Assembly: GCA_051745395.1 (NCBI GenBank)
Contig: JBNJEA010000069.1
Location: 1-15,775, forward strand
Direction: 5' to 3'
Length of the DNA: 15,775 nt
Source of the DNA: JBNJEA01 sp051745395
GTDB lineage: Bacteria; Desulfobacterota; Desulfobacteria; Desulfobacterales; Desulfosalsimonadaceae
The notes beneath the pieces are model-generated. The model saw nothing but the letters and a program-made list of their open reading frames with translations, ran no database searches and was not told the DNA's origin. Position numbers and translations under genes: made by a program. Numbering within the stretch: the first letter of the stretch is position 1; each line of letters starts with the position of its first letter. Shown piece after piece: positions 1 through 5,908 of the stretch.

Positions 1-8
1 ACCGCGCC

Positions 9-85
9 GGGTGCCACTGGCGGCTTGCCCGCCAGTGCGCCTCGAGGTTTGGGGAACACTGGCTGACAAGCAGCCAGTGGCACCC
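9..85. repeat. Inverted-repeat element with 13-bp perfect termini (GGGTGCCACTGGC)
   Basis: Perfect 13-bp inverted termini lie at 9-21 and 73-85 (GGGTGCCACTGGC / GCCAGTGGCACCC). Nested inside are two more hairpins: ACTGGCGG at 16-23 with CCGCCAGT at 29-36, and CACTGGCTG at 57-65 with CAGCCAGTG at 71-79. The whole unit could fold as one long hairpin or a cloverleaf. It lies just past the stop codon of the archaemetzincin-like fragment. I recall GCCACTGGC-type hairpin repeats as abundant in Planctomycetota intergenic DNA, which agrees with the neighbouring protein fragment, but I cannot search. It could be a MITE-like repeat or a terminator. Confidence 0.6.
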
Positions 86-108
86 ACCAATTGGAGATCA
101 ACGGACCG

Positions 109-325
109 CTAGTCCGCCGACTCGGCCTCGGCGAGCGCCTCGCGGCAGTCGCCCATCCGTCGGCGGACCCACGTGGCCTCCACCGGCAGGCCCTGCTCCT
201 CGTAGAACTCGGCGAGGGCCTCGTACCGGTCGACGAGGTTGAACCCCAGCGTCCACCGCAACTTCCGCAGGCAGTCCGGGCACAGGTGCAGCGGCTCCCG
301 CGTCGACGACCGCCGCGCCGCCGCG
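109..325 (-). CDS. C-terminal fragment resembling archaemetzincin (M54 metalloprotease), planctomycete-like
   Basis: Reading on the minus strand to a TAG at 109-111, the last ~70 residues contain REPLHLCPDCLRKLRWTLGF, then RYEALAEFYEEQGLP and ATWVRRRM. The LCxxCLRKL signature matches the final CXXC of the archaemetzincin zinc-binding pattern (HEXXHXXGX3CX4CXMX17CXXC), and the helical tail resembles planctomycete members as I remember them. The catalytic HEXXH part is absent: upstream of about position 325 this frame turns into low-quality sequence and another frame becomes coding. The piece is very GC-rich compared with the rest of the window. It is therefore the 3' end of a gene whose 5' part is missing here. 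The family call is tentative; the truncation and change of coding frame are directly visible. Confidence 0.45.
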
Positions 326-330
326 TTCGA
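314..330. other. Probable chimeric or recombination junction
   Basis: Two unrelated coding sequences meet here in different minus-strand frames. To the right the GAF-type frame reads CPPGEQFQIERGG and then becomes Ala/Val-rich nonsense. To the left the archaemetzincin-like frame starts making sense from about NAAARRSSTREPLHLC. The shared bases are a GCGGCGGCG-like stretch, a microhomology that could cause either a false assembly join or illegitimate recombination. GC content steps up sharply to the left. No insertion-sequence ends or target duplication are visible. Confidence 0.55.
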
Positions 331-667
331 TTTGAAACTGCTCGCCCGGCGGGCAGGGCCGGGCATCTTCTGCCGCTGACACTGCGCCGACCCGGAAGCG
401 GCCTTCAATATATCCATGTCCCGAAGACGCCACCCGGGCATCGGTGATTTGCCGGGCGGCGGCCACCACGTTTTCGAGCATGGACTGCAAGTCCTCTGCG
501 CCCACCACATCGAGGCAAAGCGATAGCAGGGCATCGCGTTTTGCTTTTTCCAAATGCAGAACCTGGCGGCTTTTGCGCTGGAAATTGCCGCTGGCACGCA
601 ACTGTTGCTTGACGGGAGAAACGGGGGTGGGCCGGGAGATATTGACGGGTTGGTCAGAATTGGCCAT
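318..667 (-). CDS. GAF-domain protein, N-terminal part only (broken)
   Basis: The chosen start is ATG at 665-667 (MANSDQPVNIS...), preceded by AGGA with 9-nt spacing. A TTG at 692-694 in the same frame lacks such a site. About 115 residues remain: a polar N-terminus, a helix (LEKAKRDALLSLCLDVVGAEDLQSMLENVVAAARQI, residues ~40-75), then the first strands of a GAF-like sensor domain (GHGYIEGRFRVGAVS, and CPPGEQFQIERGG near residue 110). In intact relatives I would expect GG to be followed by VYLDL-type sequence and further domains, possibly a kinase or regulator output. Here coding stops making sense at ~318 where the foreign sequence starts. What is sensed and what the output domain was cannot be told. 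Confidence 0.6.
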
Positions 668-703
668 GAACAGTATTCCTAAAGGTCGTTTCAATGTCGT
701 GAT

Positions 704-769
704 GGTCCGGCAACTATTAGCAATCGTTGCCCGGACCTATATAAAGCGTTTCAGACAAGTTCGGTCCGG
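704..769 (-). promoter_or_regulatory. Leader with three complementary heptamers (CCGGACC/GGTCCGG) able to form alternative hairpins
   Basis: GGTCCGG occurs at 704-710 and 763-769 and its complement CCGGACC at 731-737. On the minus-strand transcript the middle arm can pair either with the upstream copy (763-769) or with the downstream copy. The downstream pairing is longer: GGTCCGG-CAAC at 704-714 matches GTTG-C-CCGGACC at 726-737 with one bulged base. They sit between the predicted promoter (840-869) and the GAF start codon. No U-tract follows, so this is not a plain terminator. It may be a leader switch or a set of protein-binding sites. Confidence 0.4.
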
Positions 770-839
770 AAAAATGGTTCCGTTTTTTTGTAACAAAACA
801 AGGCAGATGGTTGCGGGCAAACGAGGAAATTCAAGTTTA

Positions 840-869
840 TTCATAATGGATTCAATATAATGTTGTCAA
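840..869 (-). promoter_or_regulatory. Sigma-70-type promoter for the GAF gene
   Basis: On the minus strand TTGACA (864-869, perfect -35) is followed after 18 bp by TATGAA (840-845, -10). Predicted start of transcription is near 833, giving a leader of about 165 nt before the ATG at 667. The region between this promoter and the acyltransferase stop (870-928) holds nothing else I can recognise. Confidence 0.55.
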
Positions 870-928
870 TCATTTATATCCGGGCGGGTGTATCACAACG
901 AGACAGCCAATCGGGCCAAGCGGCGTTA

Positions 929-1675
929 TTACACGTTTTGGCGCCGCTGGATTTGATCGAGTTCTTCGATCATGGTATTGCGCACTTTGTCGGAAAGGGT
1001 TTCCTCTGGCAGTTGCTCGAAGGTCTCCGGCGGGATTTCGTCCAGAACGCGGACCTGGATGTCATAAGAGCCGTGAAAATTGAAACTGTACTTGGGAAGG
1101 GCTTTATTGGTCCCGGAAATGACGATGGGCAAAATCGGGACCTGCATCTTTTGGGCCAGGATGAAGGCCCCGGGTTTAAATGCCTTGATATGGCCGTCGG
1201 GCGAACGGGTGCCTTCGGGAAACATCAGGATTGTATTGCCTTCGGACAGGCTTTTTTCGGCATCGGCCATCATCTGGGCAACGCTTTTTTTGTCGCCCCG
1301 GACCAGCCGGATATAGCGGTTGAGGTACATGTTCCAGCCGATTAAGGGGATTTTAAAAATTTCAATCTTGGAAACGAATTTGAAATGGAAAAACAAGTTG
1401 AAAAGCACCAGGATGTCGAGCAGGGACTGGTGATTGGAAACCGCCACATAGGTGGCATTGCGCCGGATTTTTTCCCGGCCCTCGATATGGATGCGCCATG
1501 CCGGTATGATCCAGGTATACAGGGCCGCCCAGAAACAGGTAAACTGCTGTAAAATCTTTAATTTCCGGTCAAAAGGACCGGTGAGGCCCCGGATCATGAG
1601 TGCAATCAGGAAAAAGACAATCGAGGTAAGGCTGACAAATACAAACCATCCGATGGCAATGAGGCGATTGGTCAT
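929..1675 (-). CDS. plsC: 1-acyl-sn-glycerol-3-phosphate acyltransferase (PlsC family)
   Basis: This membrane enzyme of phospholipid synthesis transfers an acyl chain to lysophosphatidic acid to give phosphatidic acid. The 248 residues fit the family. A hydrophobic N-terminus (~8-30) anchors it in the inner membrane. Motif I is NHQSLLD (81-87, catalytic His82 and Asp87). Motif II is around KFVSKIEIFKIPLIGW (99-114), motif III is FPEGTRS (152-158), and motif IV is VPILPIVISGT (179-189). The start ATG at 1673-1675 has a weak upstream GGA. A promoter candidate lies at 1779-1807. It is transcribed divergently from the large membrane protein gene. The family assignment is firm; exact acceptor specificity is inferred, since paralogues can acylate other lysophospholipids. 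Confidence 0.92.
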   Translation of the reverse strand: MTNRLIAIGWFVFVSLTSIVFFLIALMIRGLTGPFDRKLKILQQFTCFWAALYTWIIPAWRIHIEGREKIRRNATYVAVSNHQSLLDILVLFNLFFHFKFVSKIEIFKIPLIGWNMYLNRYIRLVRGDKKSVAQMMADAEKSLSEGNTILMFPEGTRSPDGHIKAFKPGAFILAQKMQVPILPIVISGTNKALPKYSFNFHGSYDIQVRVLDEIPPETFEQLPEETLSDKVRNTMIEELDQIQRRQNV

Positions 1676-1987
1676 GGGTTTTATCCGTAGGGGTAAACAG
1701 TTGGGGCGATGTGCCGGGCCATTTTTTTAAACCTGAAGAAAGCGAATTTCCCGTATTTGATGTCATGATAGAACCCATTTCATAGCCGGTATACTATGTT
1801 ATTTCAAGCATAAATCGTAAAGTAGGCGATTATAAAAGGCTTGGCGGGGGCGCCGCTTTTGTCCGGCCGGGTATAAAATCGTGGACAAGCGATGAATCGG
1901 GCTGGTAAACAATAAAAAGAACAGGCGGATAGTTGAGTTCCGGCATGCAAGAATTGTCTTTTGATTTACAGCATCGGGAGTTTTTTC
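1676..1987. other. Divergent intergenic region between plsC and the large membrane protein gene
   Basis: It holds a minus-strand promoter candidate for plsC (listed separately) and, on the plus strand, GGGAG at 1976-1980, which places the downstream gene's start at 1988. An inverted repeat TTGTCC (1859-1864) / GGACAA (1883-1888) flanks a TATAAAAT at 1872-1879; it could be an operator but is short. No convincing plus-strand -35/-10 pair and no small gene were found. Confidence 0.4.
1779..1807 (-). promoter_or_regulatory. Sigma-70-type promoter candidate for plsC
   Basis: On the minus strand TTGAAA (1802-1807) and TATGAA (1779-1784) are separated by exactly 17 bp. This gives a leader of about 100 nt to the plsC ATG. 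Confidence 0.45.
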
Positions 1988-4900
1988 TTGGCAGAAAAAC
2001 GCAATTCGATCAGTTCCGGTATCTTTTTTGATGAACGCGATCACGGGCTTTTGCGCATCGTAAACGAGATGCTCGAAGGCGACATTTCCCAGCTTCATGC
2101 CCAGCGCCGTTTTTTTCATTACCTGCATCCGCGGGGGATCAAGGAAATGGCCGAATCCAAGGGCCTGCGCATTGCCTATGCCGTTATTCACCTGCTCGAA
2201 TCCCTTGAATACGGGCAGGTCAACAACCGGATATGCGCCCTGCGCGCGCTGCGCGATGAAGTAATGTGCAGCACGAACCAGGAGCTGCAGATCAACACGG
2301 CCCGGGTGCTCATCGAAATCATGAAGGAACTGGTCCGTGCCCACGGCGATTATGCCCGGCAGCTGGTCTTAGCCCATGATTTCCGGGTCGTGGCCGCGGG
2401 CAAACCCCGCATCGTAAGGGCCTACCTGAAGAAATACCATTTGCTGGAAATGCCCGAGCAATGGAATCAACTGGCCTTTGACGACCACGTTCACGATGCC
2501 AATACCAAGGGCCGCAAGTCGGCCACCCATCTCATCATGGATGCCTGGATCAAGGGCATCCGCCGGCTCCGGGTGATCTACTACAATTTTATCCGGCCGG
2601 AAACGGCGGAAGAATTGATGGAGGCCGCCGATATCATGGGCATCGTAATCCGGATCGGTATCGAGTTTTCCGCCGCGTTTTACGGCCGGTATGCCCAGAT
2701 TATCTGGGTGCCGCGCGGGTTTAAGGATGCCGGGGATTTTATCAAGTTTTTATCCGACGACGCCGTGGACGCGCTGATGAACGACGGCGGCGAGGTCTCC
2801 GACTATCAGCGCAACTACGTGCTCGCCGTTTTGGAACAGTTTAACACCAGGCACCGGCCTGTTGTAAACCGCGAGCTGGAAATCGAGCTGCGGCCTTTGG
2901 AGGTGGCCGAGTTTCTGGCGTATGTGGGCATCGGCCAGGCGTCTTTGCTGCATCTGGCCAAGTTTATCCATTCGCGCTTGCTGCCGCTGATGCGGGAAAA
3001 GCTCGAGTCGCTGCGCGGCGTCTACGTAAATGCCGCAGAAGACGAGAGGGCGCGCATTGAAAAGCAGATCGATCGGATGAACCATTTTGATCTGCAGGTC
3101 ATTCATGATCGGTTTTTAGCGCCCGAGCAGAACCCGGAGCTTGCAGACGGCGACCGGTTTGATATCGGCGAGACCCCGTCGTTGTTAAAACTTTCCCCCT
3201 GCGAACTCGTCACCCGCCTGGCCCAACTGCATTCGGGCTACCGCATTACCCTGAACTTGACCGATATGGCCGTCGAAGACGTGCTGGAACTGCTCTATGA
3301 CTGCGAAGGCCGAATCACCCGCCTGGAGATTTTCAACCTCAAGGACTTCGCCGCCGGCAAAATCGAGCATATCCCCGAAATCCACGACTTGCAGCAATGC
3401 ATCAACAGCGGCAACGTGATCCGTCTCAAGCACATAATCGTCGATATCATCGAGCGGCTGGCCGAGAGAAAATCGCCCGCGGATCGGGTACGGGTGGAGA
3501 AGTTCCGGCGTATCCTGGCCGATATCGAATCGCTGAAAAACATGTATAAAATCAAGCCGCTCAAACCCCGGGTGGGCAGCGATTCAACCGGGCACTCCCC
3601 GCGGCTTTACGGCATGGGGCTGGCCATAATGGACTCGCTGCCGCGCCGGGCGCAAAAGGCCGTGATGGCCAACCGTCGAATGCCGAGCCTGATCATCCCG
3701 TTTCACGTCAATGTGGCCATGCGGCTGACCTATTCCTTGGGCAACGAAAAATCGAAGCTGGCTGGCGGGCTTTTAAAAGCCGTCCGCATGATCCCGGGCC
3801 TGCGCCATCTGGGCCGGCCGGTGTGCCGGGAGTGGCTTCCGGAAATCGAGTCCACCCGCATGGGGATACAAGGCAACATCACCACCCTGGGCGGCGTCCA
3901 GGTGGAGGCCTCCAACGGCCTTTACCTTGAGCCGCCGGCGGAAAAACGGGAACAAAGGCGTTTTTCCTGGCACTACCTGCACTCCAACCTGAAAAACGTC
4001 CTGAAGGTGGTCATCGGCTTTATACCGGCGTTTCTGACTTTTTTGTGGAGTCACGACTGGTGGCTGCTCATGTATTTCGGGGCCTTTATCTGGTTTGGCA
4101 TCACCGGTTTGCGCAATATTGTCCAGTCAGTGATCGGCGGCGGCGGCATACGGCGGTCATCGCTTCTGAAATGGAACGATTTCGTGAGCTGGGGACGCCT
4201 GTCGGACTCGCTGCTGTATACGGGCTTTTCCGTGCCGCTGCTCGATTACCTGGTCAAAACCCTGCTGCTCGACCGCGGCATGGCGATTACCACGGCCACG
4301 CACCCGGTGATGCTTTATGCCATCATGGCGCTGGTCAACGGCATCTATTTGTCGAGCCACAACCTGTTCCGCGGATTGCCCCGGGAAGCGGCCGTCGCCA
4401 ATTTTTTCCGCAGCGTGGTCTCCATCCCGGTGGCCTTCGGCTTCAATGCCGCCCTGGGCGGGGTGTTGACCCTGGCGGGCGTGGCCGGCGTCAACGTCGT
4501 GCTCCAGAGCTGGGCCGCGGTGATATCGAAGTTCGCATCGGACTTTGTGGCCGGCTTCATCGAAGGCACCGTGGACCGGGTCAAAAACGTCAAAAACCGC
4601 ATGGGCGACTACCGTCAGAAGATCAACCAGTTTTTAGACATCTATACCCGCCTGGAAATGCAGTTTCCGGAAAGCGATGTCTACGACCTGCTTCACCGGC
4701 CGAGGCAGTGGTTTGCGGCCACCGATGACGCCTCGCGGGACCTGATCAAGATCCTGATCATCAACGCCCTGGACCTGCAGTATTTCTGGATGTATCAGCC
4801 CCGGGCCCGCACGGCCTTCCGCCGCCTGCTGCGCGACATGGACCCGGATGAGCGCTGCGTGCTGATCAAGGCCCAGGAGATCCTGAAAATGGACCGGGAA

Positions 4901-5041
4901 ATCAGCCAGCTTTTTTTGGACGGCATCGTGGGGCGCAACTTTTCCAAGGCACTGGCGTTTTACCTGGATCGTTCGGTGCCATACCTGGCGGCGATGGAAA
5001 AACTCAATGCGTCTTTTGAGGACAGCCAGAAATGTGATTAG
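1988..5041 (+). CDS. Large membrane protein of unknown function with PHP-like N-terminal segment
   Basis: I do not recognise a named family. The start chosen is TTG at 1988, seven bases after GGGAG (1976-1980); an in-frame TTG at 1961 lacks a site. This gives 1017 residues. Residues ~1-550 look soluble and alpha/beta: a segment with HVHDANTKGRKSATHL (~167-182) followed by alternating strands and helices ending in IRIGIEFS (~220-228) resembles a PHP-type TIM barrel. A later stretch (~420-490: ITLNLTDM, RLEIFNLKD, RLKHIIVDI) also has barrel-like strand spacing. Residues ~670-850 contain about five hydrophobic segments, including FLWSHDWWLLMYFGAFIWFG and a Gly/Ala/Val-rich stretch. A soluble helical tail follows. 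The next gene, a DUF456 protein, starts 59 bp later, so they may share a transcript. A distant relation to the Gcr/SpecificRecomb membrane family is possible but unsupported here. Confidence 0.7.
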   Translation: MAEKRNSISSGIFFDERDHGLLRIVNEMLEGDISQLHAQRRFFHYLHPRGIKEMAESKGLRIAYAVIHLLESLEYGQVNNRICALRALRDEVMCSTNQELQINTARVLIEIMKELVRAHGDYARQLVLAHDFRVVAAGKPRIVRAYLKKYHLLEMPEQWNQLAFDDHVHDANTKGRKSATHLIMDAWIKGIRRLRVIYYNFIRPETAEELMEAADIMGIVIRIGIEFSAAFYGRYAQIIWVPRGFKDAGDFIKFLSDDAVDALMNDGGEVSDYQRNYVLAVLEQFNTRHRPVVNRELEIELRPLEVAEFLAYVGIGQASLLHLAKFIHSRLLPLMREKLESLRGVYVNAAEDERARIEKQIDRMNHFDLQVIHDRFLAPEQNPELADGDRFDIGETPSLLKLSPCELVTRLAQLHSGYRITLNLTDMAVEDVLELLYDCEGRITRLEIFNLKDFAAGKIEHIPEIHDLQQCINSGNVIRLKHIIVDIIERLAERKSPADRVRVEKFRRILADIESLKNMYKIKPLKPRVGSDSTGHSPRLYGMGLAIMDSLPRRAQKAVMANRRMPSLIIPFHVNVAMRLTYSLGNEKSKLAGGLLKAVRMIPGLRHLGRPVCREWLPEIESTRMGIQGNITTLGGVQVEASNGLYLEPPAEKREQRRFSWHYLHSNLKNVLKVVIGFIPAFLTFLWSHDWWLLMYFGAFIWFGITGLRNIVQSVIGGGGIRRSSLLKWNDFVSWGRLSDSLLYTGFSVPLLDYLVKTLLLDRGMAITTATHPVMLYAIMALVNGIYLSSHNLFRGLPREAAVANFFRSVVSIPVAFGFNAALGGVLTLAGVAGVNVVLQSWAAVISKFASDFVAGFIEGTVDRVKNVKNRMGDYRQKINQFLDIYTRLEMQFPESDVYDLLHRPRQWFAATDDASRDLIKILIINALDLQYFWMYQPRARTAFRRLLRDMDPDERCVLIKAQEILKMDREISQLFLDGIVGRNFSKALAFYLDRSVPYLAAMEKLNASFEDSQKCD

Positions 5042-5053
5042 GGGTGGAAGGCG

Positions 5054-5094
5054 CTGAGGCACTGAGGCACTGAGAGACTGAGAGGGCTGAGGCA
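5054..5094 (+). repeat. Tandem octamer repeat (CTGAGGCA and variants) in the DUF456 leader
   Basis: Four head-to-tail octamers (CTGAGGCA, CTGAGGCA, CTGAGAGA, CTGAGAGG at 5054-5085) are followed after one G by a fifth, CTGAGGCA (5087-5094). They fill nearly the whole gap between the two membrane-protein genes. The GAGG in the last copy (5089-5092) is 8 nt from the ATG at 5101 and is the only plausible ribosome binding site, so each copy is itself a potential Shine-Dalgarno sequence. Copy number could therefore vary by slippage. Confidence 0.7.
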
Positions 5095-5100
5095 TACGCT

Positions 5101-5607
5101 ATGGATATTGTCACCATCATCGCCATTGCGGTTCTGATCCTGTTTTGCCTGGCGGGGTTGGTGCTGACGCCTCTGGGGATGCCGGGCAATTTTGTCATTC
5201 TTGCCGGGGCGTTGGTGTATGACTTAATCGTCTGGGACATGGCTATCGGCGTCTGGCGCCTGGTCGTGCTGCTCGGCTTAGCCGTTGTCGGGGAAGTATT
5301 GGAGTATATCCTGTCCATGGCCGCGGCCCGCAAGCGGGGAGCGTCGAACAAGGCCCTTTTCGGGGCCATCGTCGGCGGCATTGTCGGCGCCGTTATCGGT
5401 ACGCCGGTGCCGGTTGTGGGTTCGATAATCGGGCTGTTTCTGGGCGTTTTTCTCGGCGCCTTCCTGCTGGAACTGGTTGCCCGCGGCGATGCAGGGCAGG
5501 CCTATCATGCCGCGGTCGGTGCCTTCTACGGCCGGGTCGGGGCCATTGTGGCCAAAACCATGGTGGGGGTTGCCATTATTGGCGTCATTTTCATGGGGCT
5601 GTTGTAA
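5101..5607 (+). CDS. DUF456 family membrane protein
   Basis: The 168-residue, very hydrophobic protein has about four to five membrane segments: ~3-24, ~30-45, ~55-75, an extended Gly-rich pair (~88-125) and ~145-168. The segment LTPLGMPGNFVILAGALVYD and the glycine-zipper-like region GAIVGGIVGAVIGTPVPVVG and GLFLGVFLGAFLLEL match DUF456 proteins, small Gly-rich inner-membrane proteins of unknown function. The ATG is preceded by GAGG in the tandem repeat, 8 nt away. The upstream gene encodes another membrane protein and may share its transcript. The following promoter at 5617 belongs to the next gene. The function is not known. Confidence 0.82.
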   Translation: MDIVTIIAIAVLILFCLAGLVLTPLGMPGNFVILAGALVYDLIVWDMAIGVWRLVVLLGLAVVGEVLEYILSMAAARKRGASNKALFGAIVGGIVGAVIGTPVPVVGSIIGLFLGVFLGAFLLELVARGDAGQAYHAAVGAFYGRVGAIVAKTMVGVAIIGVIFMGLL

Positions 5608-5616
5608 AAAGAAAGC

Positions 5617-5645
5617 TTGACAAGCCGGACAGCCGCCTTTAAGAT
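5617..5645 (+). promoter_or_regulatory. Near-consensus sigma-70 promoter of the Phe biosynthetic unit
   Basis: A perfect -35 TTGACA (5617-5622), exactly 17 bp spacer and -10 TAAGAT (5640-5645) place transcription start near 5652, some 33 nt before the leader peptide ATG and about 255 nt before the structural gene. The strength of the promoter fits control by attenuation rather than by initiation. Confidence 0.8.
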
Positions 5646-5684
5646 TTTTGGAAAATTTCACTGGAAAACTGGGCTGACACCGCA

Positions 5685-5771
5685 ATGTTAAACCATCAAT
5701 TAAATTCCGGACTCTTTTTTATTTTCGGGCGCTTCTTTTTTGGCTTTAGAAGCGTCCATCCGGCGGTGTAG
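5685..5771 (+). CDS. pheL: Phenylalanine-rich attenuator leader peptide (PheL-like)
   Basis: A 28-codon reading frame begins MLNHQLNSGLFFIFG and ends RSVHPAV, closing with TAG at 5769-5771. Seven of its 28 codons are Phe (5715-5720 two, 5724-5726 one, 5733-5741 three, 5745-5747 one), within a 33-nt stretch. It starts about 33 nt after the predicted transcription start and lies upstream of an attenuator and a prephenate dehydratase gene. This is the arrangement of enterobacterial pheL, although the sequence is unrelated. The peptide is expected to work only through ribosome position: scarce Phe-tRNA stalls the ribosome on the Phe codons. The ribosome binding site is weak, with only GGG at 5671-5673. 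Confidence 0.85.
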   Translation: MLNHQLNSGLFFIFGRFFFGFRSVHPAV

Positions 5772-5793
5772 GCACAGCAGCCACAGCACATTC

Positions 5794-5837
5794 GCCCCGG
5801 GTGGACCACACAGTGTCTACCCGGGGCTTTTTATTTT
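5794..5837 (+). terminator. Attenuator terminator 1 (arms 1:2)
   Basis: GCCCCGGGTGGAC (5794-5806) pairs with GTCTACCCGGGGC (5815-5827) over 13 bp with one G-U and an 8-nt loop, followed directly by TTTTTATTTT. Confidence 0.85.
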
Positions 5838-5840
5838 AGG

Positions 5841-5880
5841 AAAAAGCCCCGGGCGGCAAAGCCGCTTCGGGGCTTTTTTT
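5841..5880 (+). terminator. Attenuator terminator 2 (arms 3:4)
   Basis: AAAAAGCCCCG (5841-5851) pairs with CGGGGCTTTTT (5868-5878). Inside is GCGGC (5853-5857) with GCCGC (5861-5865) around an AAA loop, and a small internal G/TT imperfection separates the two helices. A run of seven Ts ends it, 28 nt before the structural gene ATG. Confidence 0.88.
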
Positions 5881-5908
5881 ATTAACGAGTTATATTTAGG
5901 AGAAGACC

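Larger units (their letters stand above)
5754..5880 (+). promoter_or_regulatory. Phe transcription attenuator, five arms with mutually exclusive pairings
   Basis: Arm 0 (5754-5763, GTCCATCCGG) lies in the leader peptide codons just after the Phe run and pairs over 10 bp (one G-U) with arm 1 (5797-5806). Arm 1 otherwise pairs with arm 2 (5815-5827). Arm 2 plus its T-run (5820-5832) pairs perfectly over 13 bp with arm 3 (5841-5853). Arm 3 otherwise pairs with arm 4 (to 5878). A ribosome stalled on the early Phe codons leaves arm 0 free: 0:1 and 2:3 form and both terminators are lost. A ribosome reaching the leader stop covers arm 0: 1:2 and 3:4 form and transcription ends. The pairings are directly visible; the switching model is inferred from the known his/phe attenuators. 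Confidence 0.82.

Noticed and set aside
767..789. Plus-strand terminator-like CGGAA-loop-TTCCG followed by seven Ts
   Set aside because: The stem is only 5 bp and AT-leaning, and no plus-strand gene lies upstream that would need it.
860..1345. Plus-strand open frame of 161 codons
   Set aside because: It overlaps the acyltransferase gene fully on the opposite strand, whose motifs are unambiguous; composition fits a shadow frame.
1799..2344. Minus-strand open frame of 181 codons
   Set aside because: It lies antisense to the start of the large membrane protein gene, has no recognisable family and no ribosome binding site.
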